Below, piece by piece: positions 7,542-15,027 of a DNA stretch of 64,000 nucleotides. How positions within the stretch are numbered: the stretch's first letter is position 1; each line of letters opens with the position of its first letter. The translations under genes were made by a program, and so were the position numbers. The stretch covers positions 992,001-1,056,000 of the forward strand of contig NZ_CP108442.1 in the NCBI RefSeq assembly GCF_041435355.1. Reading direction: 5' to 3'. The DNA comes from Streptomyces sp. NBC_01276 (GTDB taxonomy: Bacteria; Actinomycetota; Actinomycetes; Streptomycetales; Streptomycetaceae). The notes beneath the pieces are model-generated. The model made no database searches. It was not told the origin of the DNA and worked only from the letters and a program-made list of their open reading frames with translations.

Positions 7542-8924
7542 TCAGAGGCCGTTGACCCGGGCCATCCGTCCGACGACCAGGGGGGTGAAGTCGGCGGTGA
7601 CGACGCGTGCCGTCCGCCGGCCCACCCGCGAGTGCTGGCGGCGCACCTGGGCCATCAGGCGGCGGCTGCGCAGGGCCATCTCCAGTTCGAAGCGGGTCCG
7701 CGGATCGCGCAGACCGGGTCCGAAGAGCTTCTCCAGCTGCCGCATGCGGTAGCGCACGGTCTGCGGGTGCACGCTCAGGGCCTTGGCCGCCTCGGGGGCC
7801 CCGCCGCCCTCCAGCCACGCCAGCAGGGTGACCTCCAGGCGCTCGCTCTGGCGCGGGGTCAGGTCGGCGAGGGGGCGCAGCCAGCGGGCGGCCAGCGCGT
7901 GGGCCAGGGGTTCGTCCTGGAGCAGCAGGAGCGTGGAGAGGTGGTCGTCCACGAAGACGGCGCGGGCGTCCGGGCCGCCGCGGTTGGGGGTCAGGGTGAG
8001 CAGGCGCAGGGCCCAGCGCAGTGAGGAGGCGGTGTCGCGGAGGGGGACCGCGTGGCCGACGGCCGCGAACCGGCCGCGCAACGGGGGTTCGAGGGCGGCC
8101 CGGGTGTCCGGGTCGGGGCTGGGGAGCAGCAGGCAGGGCCGGCCGGCGAACATGCCGGGGAGGGCGTCGTCGAGGACGGCCGCCAGTTGCTGGGTCTCGC
8201 CGGGCGTGGCCAGCGCGATGGCCCGTACGGCCACCGGGAGGGGCCAGCCGGCCGCCTCGGACAGCTCGGTGAGGGAGGCGTGGGAGGCCACGCGGTCGTC
8301 GGTGAGGGCCTTGAACAGCTCCTGGCGGGCCCGGTCGCGGGGGGCCGCGGGTTCCGGGCGGGCGCCGTGGGCGCCTCCATGGGGGGCCGCCTCGTCGTGC
8401 GGCGCGGGGCCGTCGCCGTCGGGGCGGCCGTGGGCGTGACCGTCGTGACCGTGGGCGTGACCGTCGTGGCCGTGGGCGTGAGTGCTGTGCCCGTGGGCGT
8501 GAGTGCTGTGCCCGTGGCCCCCGTGGGCGCCTCCACCGAGGCTTCCGCTTCCGTGACCGTGCTCGCGCACCTCCGAGAGTCCGGGGCCTCGTACGTCCTC
8601 GTGCCGGCCGCCGTGGACGGCGTCCGACGCCACGTCGTGCCGGTCCTCGACCTCGTCCGGGGTCTTCGTGCCGGGCCCGTCGTGCGCCGCGTCCCGTAGT
8701 GGCTCGTCGCGGTACCCAAGTGCGGCGAGAAGGGCGTCTTCCACCGCTTGTCGGAGAATTTCGTCATCGATGGCATCGTTGTCATCGACAAGTATGGAAA
8801 ATCCGGGAATTCCATGCAGAAGCTCCTCCACTATCTCCCCGGCCAGCGCGGGGAGTTCCCTGCGCAGGACACGGGTCCACTCGCCGCGAGGGCGGGACCA
8901 GATGCGGTTCAGAAGTTCGCACAT
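7542..8924 (-). CDS. PucR-type helix-turn-helix regulator with histidine-rich insert
   Basis: The ATG at 8924 follows GAGGAAACG; the frame continues to 9035 but without a ribosome site. Of 460 residues, the N-terminal ~100 are helical (IWSRPRGEWTRVL). Then comes a linker with a run of about 60 residues dominated by His, Gly, Asp, Ser and Thr (GHDGHAHGHD and HSTHAHGHST units). A middle domain follows, and a C-terminal PucR-type HTH (HPQTVRYRMRQLEKLFG at about 412-428). PucR proteins are usually activators of adjacent genes. The His-rich insert is like those of Ni/Zn/Co-binding chaperones and could bind metal. The gene is divergent from the redox module at 9379-13847, which it probably controls. 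The presence of the insert is certain; metal sensing is inference. Confidence 0.85.
   Translation of the reverse strand: MCELLNRIWSRPRGEWTRVLRRELPALAGEIVEELLHGIPGFSILVDDNDAIDDEILRQAVEDALLAALGYRDEPLRDAAHDGPGTKTPDEVEDRHDVASDAVHGGRHEDVRGPGLSEVREHGHGSGSLGGGAHGGHGHSTHAHGHSTHAHGHDGHAHGHDGHAHGRPDGDGPAPHDEAAPHGGAHGARPEPAAPRDRARQELFKALTDDRVASHASLTELSEAAGWPLPVAVRAIALATPGETQQLAAVLDDALPGMFAGRPCLLLPSPDPDTRAALEPPLRGRFAAVGHAVPLRDTASSLRWALRLLTLTPNRGGPDARAVFVDDHLSTLLLLQDEPLAHALAARWLRPLADLTPRQSERLEVTLLAWLEGGGAPEAAKALSVHPQTVRYRMRQLEKLFGPGLRDPRTRFELEMALRSRRLMAQVRRQHSRVGRRTARVVTADFTPLVVGRMARVNGL
8428..8511. repeat. Four 21-bp tandem repeats encoding the His-rich insert
   Basis: Four head-to-tail 21-base units (8428-8448, 8449-8469, 8470-8490, 8491-8511) share CCGTGGGCGTGA and fall into two variant pairs. 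They encode seven-residue units of the HDGHAHG and HSTHAHG kind in the regulator gene. The near identity within pairs suggests recent duplication, and copy number may vary between strains. Confidence 0.9.
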
Positions 8925-9378
8925 CGTTTCCTCGTTCTTGCCGGGGTGAGGCCTGTCCGGTGCAGGAGCGACAGGCCCGCCAAGGTCGCCTGCCTCGCCA
9001 ACGACCTTGCCTGTGACGACAGTTGCAGCTACCACACGCCCTCCTGGACGGTTCCGGCCACCTTCGATCCCGCGGGTTTGCCTTGATTTTGCCGTCGGGG
9101 ACGCGTAGACGGCGAGGGGTGCGGTGGCCTGTCACAACCTCCACTGGAGGGGAATCCTCCGGGCTCGTTCGACGCACCGGAGACGGGGTGCGAGAAATTA
9201 TCACGTTTCGATAAATCCTGTGGAGATGCTGCGTAGCTCCACGATGCTTCTGCACTCCGGCCCCGAGCCCTTCGGCCGACGTGGGAATTCCACAGCGCTG
9301 CCGGCCACCATCGACCACAACTCCCGGGCGCCGAGCGCCAGGTGGAGTGCTCGGAGCCCAGGCGCACAGGAGAACTGG
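8925..9378. promoter_or_regulatory. Divergent intergenic region with inverted repeats
   Basis: This 454-base gap separates the PucR-type gene from the membrane redox gene. It holds a clearly A+T-richer patch at 9191-9218, where TTATC (9198-9202) and GATAA (9210-9214) form an inverted repeat. A second inverted repeat is GTGGAG (9220-9225) with CTCCAC (9237-9242). These are candidate operator or promoter elements for the divergent pair. I see no convincing small gene here. Confidence 0.45.
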
Positions 9379-10539
9379 ATGCCCCTGCCCCAGCCTCACA
9401 TGCCCCGCTCCCACAGAGCCCGACGCGGGAGCCGCCACGCCGCGGTGGCACCGGCCGCGGGAAAACGGGCCGTCCGGCGGCCTCCGCTTCTGCCCGTCGC
9501 GGGGCGGCTGCGCACCAGCGTGGTCTGCGCCTCCCTCGCCGCTCTCGTCTCCCTGATCGTGGCGGCGCGCGCGGGCGCGCTGACCCATCTGTGGGACTTC
9601 CTCGACTTCGGGTCGGGCGTGCTCTCGCTCGTCTCCCTCACCTCCACCGTCCTGTGGGGGCTGGTGGCCACCGACCGGGTACTCCTCGGATCGGGGCACC
9701 GGCTGCTCGCGCAGGGCGTGCACCGCGGGCTGGCCGTCGCGGGGTTGGGCTTCCTCGCCCTGCACATATGGGTCAAGGTCGCCGAGGGCCACACGGGCGC
9801 GACGTCCGCGGTGGTGCCGTTCACCGACGCGAACCGGCCCGTCGTCATCGGCCTCGGCACCCTGGCCGGATATCTCTTCGTGAGCGTGGCGGTCTCCGGC
9901 GCCCTGCGTAGTGTGTTCGCCACCAATCGCCGCTCCATGTGGTGGCGGGCCCTGCACATCGGCGCGTACCCGGCGTGGGGGGCTTCCCTCGTGCACGGGC
10001 TCAAGGCGGGCCGTGCCGCCGACCTCTGGGTGACGGTGGCCTACGTCCTCGGCGTGGCCGGCGTGATGGGGCTGCTCGCCGTCCGGCTGCGCAGGCGCAG
10101 GCGCGAGGGGTCCGCCCCGGCGAGCGCCCCGCAGTCCGTCGCGGCCACCCGGAGCGCCCGCGGCCCCCGTTCCCGGGGCTACTCCGTACGGGACGTGCCC
10201 CTCACGGGGCTGCGCCGCGGCGGGCCGGCGGGTGCTCCCGAACGCTCCGTGCGGCCGGCGGAGGCGACCGCACCCGTCAGGCAGGGCGCGCAGTTCACCC
10301 AGGACACGCAGGCCGTGCAGGTGACCCAGCCCATGCAGACGGTGCAACTGGCCCAGCCCATGCAGGCCATGCAGGTGACCCAGCCCATGCAGGCGGTGCC
10401 GGTGACCCAGGCCATGCAGGCGGTGCCGCCCCAGCCCCAGCACCCCCCGTACGCCGCCGCCTACGCACCCGGCCCGGCCGCGGACGCCGGGGCCGCCACG
10501 GGCTTCGGCCCGTTCGCCGGGCGGGAGGGACGGCGGTGA
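9379..10539 (+). CDS. Ferric-reductase-like/cytochrome-b-type membrane protein
   Basis: The ATG at 9379 follows AGGAG. The 386-residue product starts with a basic segment and has about six hydrophobic helices between residues 38 and 245. Two helices carry paired histidines at the spacing used for two stacked b haems: one pair in VHRGLAV and ALHIW (13 residues between) and one in RALHIGAY and SLVHGL (12 between). This matches ferric-reductase-like transmembrane (YedZ/FRD) proteins, which pass electrons across the membrane. The last ~130 residues are cytoplasmic and low in complexity, with repeated TQPMQ and QAMQ units. The stop overlaps the GTG of the next gene, so the two are translationally coupled and the flavoprotein is its likely electron donor. 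Confidence 0.82.
   Translation: MPLPQPHMPRSHRARRGSRHAAVAPAAGKRAVRRPPLLPVAGRLRTSVVCASLAALVSLIVAARAGALTHLWDFLDFGSGVLSLVSLTSTVLWGLVATDRVLLGSGHRLLAQGVHRGLAVAGLGFLALHIWVKVAEGHTGATSAVVPFTDANRPVVIGLGTLAGYLFVSVAVSGALRSVFATNRRSMWWRALHIGAYPAWGASLVHGLKAGRAADLWVTVAYVLGVAGVMGLLAVRLRRRRREGSAPASAPQSVAATRSARGPRSRGYSVRDVPLTGLRRGGPAGAPERSVRPAEATAPVRQGAQFTQDTQAVQVTQPMQTVQLAQPMQAMQVTQPMQAVPVTQAMQAVPPQPQHPPYAAAYAPGPAADAGAATGFGPFAGREGRR
10306..10430 (+). repeat. Degenerate tandem repeats coding TQPMQ/QAMQ units
   Basis: The 3' part of the membrane gene contains repeated CAGGTGACCCAGCCCATGCA-like units that encode alternating Gln, Met, Val and Pro. The result is a methionine- and glutamine-rich cytoplasmic tail. 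It may be a flexible tether or a soft-metal-binding segment; the sequence alone cannot decide. Confidence 0.7.
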
Positions 10540-11984
10540 GCGAAGCGCCGCGCCCCGGCCTCGGCTGCGTGGGCACCCCCCGGCTGCTGACCGGACTCGA
10601 CCGTTTCCCGCGGCTGGACCGCGACGCCCACGAGGCCGCGCACGGACCGCTGCCCCGCTACCGCCCGGACGAACTCGTCGACCTCGCCGCCGACATCGAC
10701 CTGCGGGGCCGCGGCGGGGCGGGCTTCCCCTTCGCCCGCAAGCTGCGCGCGGTCACCCAGTCCGCCCGGGGACGCGACGGGTTGACCGCCGTCGTCGTCA
10801 ACGGCAGCGAGGGCGAGCCCAGTTGCCTCAAGGACAAGGCCCTCCTGCTGCACGCCCCCCACCTGGTGCTCGACGGGGCCCTGCTGGCCGCCGCCGCGGT
10901 CGGAGCCGAGGACGTGGTGATCGCCGTGACCCGCCCCGACGTGGAGCGTTCGGTGCGCGACGCCGTCGCCGAACGGGGCCGGGGCGGGCGCCAGGTGCGG
11001 GTGGCGCTGCTGCCCGAGCGGTTCGTCACCGGCGAGGGCACCGCGATGATCAACGGCCTCAACGGCGGCCCCACGCTGCCGTCCGGGCAGCGGGTGCGCA
11101 CCAGCGAGCGCGGCCTCGGCGGGGTGCCCACCCTGCTGTCGAACACCGAGACCTACGCCCAGCTCGCCGTCGCCGCGCGGCTCGGCGCCGCCGGTTACCG
11201 GTCGGCCGGGCTGCCGTCCGAACCGGGCACCGTCCTGCTGACCGTCGCCGGCTCGACGGTCATCGAGGCCCCGACCGGGACGTCGTTGGCGTACGTCCTG
11301 GAGCTGTGCGGCCTGCGCCCCGGGCAGGGCGTGCTGGTGGGCGGCTACCACGGCCGCTGGCTGGATCCCGGCTCGGCCCTCGGCGCGGAGGTGTCCCGGC
11401 AGTCCCTCGCCGCCTTCGGTGCGGTACTGGGGGCGGGCGCGGTACTGCCGCTGCCCGAGGACACCTGTCCGGCGGGCGAGGTGGCCCGGGTGACGCGCTG
11501 GATGGCGAACGAGACGGCGGGCCAGTGCGGCCCCTGCGTACGGGGCCTGCCCGCGCTGGCCGACGTACTGGAGGCGGCCGTCGCGGGCGGGGGCCGCAGC
11601 GCCCTCGAAGCGGTGGAGGCGCGGATGCTCGGGGTGCGCAGACGCGGGGCGTGCAGCCACCCGGACGGCACCTCGCACTTCGTGGCCTCCGCCCTCGCCT
11701 CCTTCCCCGACGAGTTCCGCGACCACGCGCTCGGCAGCGGCTGCGGCCGGCGGGTACTGGGGGCGCTGCCGCTGCCCGACGACGAGAGCCCGGAGCGGCT
11801 GGTCGTGGACTGGACGCTGTGCAAGGGGCACGGGCTGTGCGTGGACGTCCTGCCGGACGTCGTACGGCTCGACGCGGACGGCTATCCGGCACAGGCCTCC
11901 ATGCCGGTGCCGGAGCGGCTGCGGCCCAAGGCCCTGCGCGCCGTGCGGCGCTGCCCGGCGCTCGCCCTGCGCATCCAGGAATGA
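10536..11984 (+). CDS. NuoF-like FMN/NADH-binding protein fused to a ferredoxin domain
   Basis: 482 residues from a GTG that overlaps the preceding stop (GTGA). The N-terminal half matches the 51-kDa/NuoF fold: RGRGGAGFPFARKL (FMN loop), NGSEGEPSCLKDKALLL (nucleotide site) and GEGTAMINGLNGG. An SLBB-like part follows. The iron-sulphur part has C331 and C334 in QCGPCVRG and a later Cys in GACSHP, but the first cysteine of the usual CxxCxxC is Ala328, so a standard 4Fe-4S site is short of one ligand. The last ~70 residues are a separate ferredoxin domain with C429, C435 and C473, like small actinomycete 3Fe-4S ferredoxins. It likely oxidises NAD(P)H in the cytoplasm and passes electrons to the membrane haem protein before it. 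Cofactors are inferred. Confidence 0.85.
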   Translation: MSEAPRPGLGCVGTPRLLTGLDRFPRLDRDAHEAAHGPLPRYRPDELVDLAADIDLRGRGGAGFPFARKLRAVTQSARGRDGLTAVVVNGSEGEPSCLKDKALLLHAPHLVLDGALLAAAAVGAEDVVIAVTRPDVERSVRDAVAERGRGGRQVRVALLPERFVTGEGTAMINGLNGGPTLPSGQRVRTSERGLGGVPTLLSNTETYAQLAVAARLGAAGYRSAGLPSEPGTVLLTVAGSTVIEAPTGTSLAYVLELCGLRPGQGVLVGGYHGRWLDPGSALGAEVSRQSLAAFGAVLGAGAVLPLPEDTCPAGEVARVTRWMANETAGQCGPCVRGLPALADVLEAAVAGGGRSALEAVEARMLGVRRRGACSHPDGTSHFVASALASFPDEFRDHALGSGCGRRVLGALPLPDDESPERLVVDWTLCKGHGLCVDVLPDVVRLDADGYPAQASMPVPERLRPKALRAVRRCPALALRIQE

Positions 11985-12131
11985 GCAGCGCACGGCCCCG
12001 CCCCACCCCCGAGTTCATTCTTGGCGCGATCTGACAAATTCCCCGGGATATTCGTTTGGGGGGCTCCGGGCCCCGTATCAATTACTCAGGCAATGCGAAC
12101 AGAACGCGGGATCCAAACCGAAGGAGAGACC

Positions 12132-13184
12132 GTGAAGAGAATGCGCCGTGAAATACTCGCCGGTTCGGCGGTCGCGGTACTGCTGCTGACGGCCGGGTGC
12201 GGGCTCTCGGACAACAAGTCCTCCGCCAAGGGGGATTCGGTGCAGCCGGTGGGCGACAGCAAGGCGCTGGACGCCTACGGCTCGGGCTCCGGCTCCGGGT
12301 CGCTGCCGGGGTACGGCAGCGATACCGGGGCCGCGCCGGCCGGCGGGGCCGCGGCGGCCGGCAAGGGCGGGGCGGCCGGGGAACTGAAGGTACGGGAGGC
12401 CGCGGACCTGGGCTCGGTGGTCACGGACGCCGAGGGGTTCACCCTCTACCGCTTCGACAAGGACACGGCGAAGCCGCCCAAGTCGAACTGCGAGGGGGAC
12501 TGCGCCAAGGCCTGGCCGGCGGTGTCGGCGGACGACGTCTCCGCCGGAGCGGGTGTCAAGGCGGACCTGCTCGGTTCCGTGACCCGCGCCGACGGCACCC
12601 GGCAGCTGACGCTGGGCGGCTGGCCGGTGTACCGCTACGCGAAGGACACCAAGGCGGGCGACACGCTCGGCGAGGGCGTGGGCGGCACCTGGCACGCGCT
12701 GGGCCCGGACGGGAAGCCGTCCACCGCGTCCAAGGGGGCGGGCGGCGGGGGCATGGACATGGGCGCCGGAGCGGGCATGGACATGGGCTCCGGTTCGACG
12801 GAACAGCCGCCCGCCCAGCCGCAGGTCTCGCTGTCGGTGCGGCAGAACGCGCAGCTCGGTCCGATCCTCGCCGACGCCCAGGGGCGCACCCTCTACCGGT
12901 TCGACAAGGACAGCGCCTGGCCGATGAAATTCGGCTGCCTCGACGCCTGCCTCGACACCTGGAAACCGGCTCCCGCGATCGACAAGACGAAGGTGAACGG
13001 AATTGCCTCCGGATTGGTCGGATCGGTGAAACGGCCCGACGGTTCGGAGCAATTGACGATCGACTGCTGGCCGGTTTACACATTCACCGGGGACAAGGAA
13101 CCCGGGGACATCAACGGGCAGAACAAGCAGGGCCTCTGGTTCGCCGTGACCGACAAGGGCAAGAAGACGAAGGCGGCCGGATAG
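12132..13184 (+). CDS. SCO0930-type lipoprotein with four Yx(F/W/Y)xxD repeats
   Basis: The GTG at 12132 follows AAGGAGA. The 350-residue product has a signal peptide ending in LLTAGCG (lipobox). A Gly/Ser-rich linker leads to two tandem pairs of short repeats of the Lipoprotein_15 kind (PF03640). The four signature motifs are YRFDKD, YRYAKD, YRFDKD and YTFTGD; the first of each pair is followed by paired cysteines (CEGDC, CLDAC) and a Trp. The linker between pairs is rich in Gly, Met and Asp (GMDMG units). The function of these repeats is not established; their frequent company with redox proteins, as here, suggests an electron-transfer or metal role on the outside of the cell. It follows the flavoprotein gene by 147 bases. 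Confidence 0.85.
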   Translation: MKRMRREILAGSAVAVLLLTAGCGLSDNKSSAKGDSVQPVGDSKALDAYGSGSGSGSLPGYGSDTGAAPAGGAAAAGKGGAAGELKVREAADLGSVVTDAEGFTLYRFDKDTAKPPKSNCEGDCAKAWPAVSADDVSAGAGVKADLLGSVTRADGTRQLTLGGWPVYRYAKDTKAGDTLGEGVGGTWHALGPDGKPSTASKGAGGGGMDMGAGAGMDMGSGSTEQPPAQPQVSLSVRQNAQLGPILADAQGRTLYRFDKDSAWPMKFGCLDACLDTWKPAPAIDKTKVNGIASGLVGSVKRPDGSEQLTIDCWPVYTFTGDKEPGDINGQNKQGLWFAVTDKGKKTKAAG

Positions 13185-13205
13185 AGCGGCCCGCACCCCC
13201 GATCC

Positions 13206-13241
13206 CGTGGTGCCCGGCCCCCCTCCCCGTCGGGCACCACG
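13206..13241 (+). terminator. Hairpin after the SCO0930-type gene
   Basis: Arms 13206-13216 and 13231-13241 (CGTGGTGCCCG and its exact complement) enclose a C-rich 14-base loop. It lies 22 bases after the stop and 34 bases before the next start, so it may lower read-through into the small lipoprotein gene. Confidence 0.6.
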
Positions 13242-13274
13242 ACCCCCTTCCCGATCCGTCAGCGAGGTTGTCCC

Positions 13275-13847
13275 ATGCCGTCCACCGACCGACCGACGGG
13301 CCGCCTGCTGACGGCCGTTGCCGTGATGTGCGCCTCGCTGCTGTGCGGGGGCTGTGGCGAGAGCCGGCCGCCGTACGGGGCCGACGCGGCGGCCGGCTCC
13401 GTACCGGCGGCGAAGGCCGCCCCGGCCTCCCCTGCCGCCCCGGCCGCCCCCGGCACCTCCGTGGAGGAGATCGCCGGCGTGCTGGGCTGCACCGCCGAGC
13501 TGAGCGTCGAGGCGGACGAACTGCGCCAGGGAGCCTGCGAGACGGCGCAGGGCGCCTACAGCGTGACCACCTTCGCCGCGGATCAGGGCCTGCGCTCCTG
13601 GCTGGCGGAGACCCGGACCTACGGCGGCGTCTACCTGGTCGGCGACCGCTGGGTGGTCACCGGCCCGTCGGCACAGGCCCTGACCGCTGTGCACGACCGG
13701 CTGGGCGGCACCCTCGAAACCGGCACCTCCCACGAAGGCCACTCCCCCTCGGCCGCCGGCCCGTCAGCGGCCGGCCCGTCAGCGGCCGTCCCCTCGGCGG
13801 CGGAGCACTCCCCCGCGGAGCACCCCTCCTCCGCCCACGGCCACTGA
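13275..13847 (+). CDS. Small secreted lipoprotein of unknown function
   Basis: 190 residues from ATG with AGCGAGG upstream. A signal peptide ends in LLCGGCGES, a lipobox. The next 40 residues are an Ala/Pro-rich spacer. The folded part (about residues 60-150) has two cysteines (LGCTAEL, GACETAQ) that could form a disulphide and reads as an alpha/beta unit with TFAADQGLRSWL and VGDRWVVTGPS. The tail has repeated GPSAA units and ends in HGH with several other His. I do not recognise the family. Its place at the end of the redox cluster and its His-rich end suggest an accessory role on the cell surface, but that is context only. Confidence 0.75.
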   Translation: MPSTDRPTGRLLTAVAVMCASLLCGGCGESRPPYGADAAAGSVPAAKAAPASPAAPAAPGTSVEEIAGVLGCTAELSVEADELRQGACETAQGAYSVTTFAADQGLRSWLAETRTYGGVYLVGDRWVVTGPSAQALTAVHDRLGGTLETGTSHEGHSPSAAGPSAAGPSAAVPSAAEHSPAEHPSSAHGH

Positions 13848-13849
13848 CG

Positions 13850-13885
13850 CCCCGCCGCACCGGGTCCGGCCCCGGTGCGGCGGGG
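13850..13885. terminator. Perfect 15-bp bidirectional terminator
   Basis: Arms 13850-13864 and 13871-13885 are exact reverse complements with a 6-base loop, placed between the convergent lipoprotein gene and the cobalamin-binding-protein gene. It separates the redox module from the next genes on both strands. Confidence 0.75.
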
Positions 13886-13898
13886 TCGGCCCGCCCGC

Positions 13899-14813
13899 TC
13901 AGCCCAGCCGCCGCGCCTCGGCCGCGGTGACCGGCTCACCCGCCCGCACCCCGTGCAGGACGTGCGCCAGCACCTCCGCGCCCCGTACGACACGTGGGCC
14001 GGGCCTGTTGAAGTACGCGGGCCCGTCGAGCACCCAGACGTTGCCCGCGCGGACGGCCGGCAGCTCGGCCCAGCCGGGCAGCTCCGTCAGCAAGTGGCTC
14101 TCGCGCAGGGTGCGTTCGGGCGCGAAACCGCAGGGCAGGACCAACAGCACGTCGGGACGGGCCGCCCGGACCGCGTCCCACGTCATCGGCACGGTGTGCT
14201 CGCCGGCCGCGGCGAGCAGGGGTTCCCCTCCGGCGGCGGCGATCTGGTCCGGGACCCAGTGTCCGGCCGGCCAGAGCGGGTCGAGCCACTCCACGGTGAC
14301 CACACGGGGGCGGGGCCGTCCCGCCGTCAGCTTCTCGACCTCGTCGAGCCGGGCGCGCAGCGCGTCCCGCCTCCGCTCCGCCTCCGCGCGCACGCCGAGC
14401 AGGTCGCCGACGGTGACCAGGCATTCCAGGACGTCGTCGAGGGTGCGCGGTTCCAGGCTCAGTACGCGGGAGCCGGCATCGAGGACGCGCACCGCGCGGG
14501 AGACCGCGGCGTAGGAGACGGCGCAGACGTCGCAGAGGTCCTGGGTGAGCACGACGTCGGGGGCGAGTGCGGCGAGCGCCCCGGTGTCCAGGGTGTAGAG
14601 GGAGGAGCCGGAGTGGGCGGCCCCGCCGACCGCGTCGGAGATCTCCCGGCTGCTGAGTTCCTCGGCCGTGAACTGCGCGCGGGTGACCACGGGTACGCCC
14701 TCCACCTCGCCCGGCGGCCAGTCGCACTCGTGGGTGCGACCGACCAGGTCGGCGGTGAGACCGAGCTCCGCGATCATGTCGGTGGCGGCGGGCAGCAGGG
14801 AGACGATGCGCAT
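13899..14813 (-). CDS. Cobalamin-binding (BtuF-like) protein without signal peptide
   Basis: 304 residues from ATG at 14813 ([12 protein letters not shown]), which is the conserved beginning of this family; the longer frame adds only low complexity. The fold is that of helical-backbone vitamin B12/Fe-siderophore binding proteins: [35 protein letters not shown], a long central helix, then [10 protein letters not shown] and [13 protein letters not shown]. It lacks any export signal, so it is probably a cytoplasmic relative of BtuF that binds a corrinoid or similar ligand rather than an ABC transporter component. No transporter genes are nearby. It is convergent with the preceding lipoprotein gene across a strong terminator. 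Family call is good; ligand is inferred. Confidence 0.82.
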   Translation of the reverse strand: MRIVSLLPAATDMIAELGLTADLVGRTHECDWPPGEVEGVPVVTRAQFTAEELSSREISDAVGGAAHSGSSLYTLDTGALAALAPDVVLTQDLCDVCAVSYAAVSRAVRVLDAGSRVLSLEPRTLDDVLECLVTVGDLLGVRAEAERRRDALRARLDEVEKLTAGRPRPRVVTVEWLDPLWPAGHWVPDQIAAAGGEPLLAAAGEHTVPMTWDAVRAARPDVLLVLPCGFAPERTLRESHLLTELPGWAELPAVRAGNVWVLDGPAYFNRPGPRVVRGAEVLAHVLHGVRAGEPVTAAEARRLG

Positions 14814-15027
14814 GGCGCGACTGTAGCCCGGCGGCGGCCGAGGCCTCGGGCGCGGGGGCGGCACCCTGCGAACGAGGCGTCAAGGTGCGCGGCGAGTCGG
14901 CCAGTTGTCCGGAATTCTGCTCATTCGTGAGGAGCACGAGGGCCGCCCTGAGGGCTGATTCGCCCGGACGCCGCGTCCTCCATCGTGAGCGGGGAACCGC
15001 CCCTCTCTCCGAAAGGAACGGCTCTCC

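Noticed and set aside
8428..8511. CRISPR-like array (regular 21-bp repeats)
   Set aside because: The repeats are directly adjacent with no spacers and encode in-frame His-rich units of a regulator.
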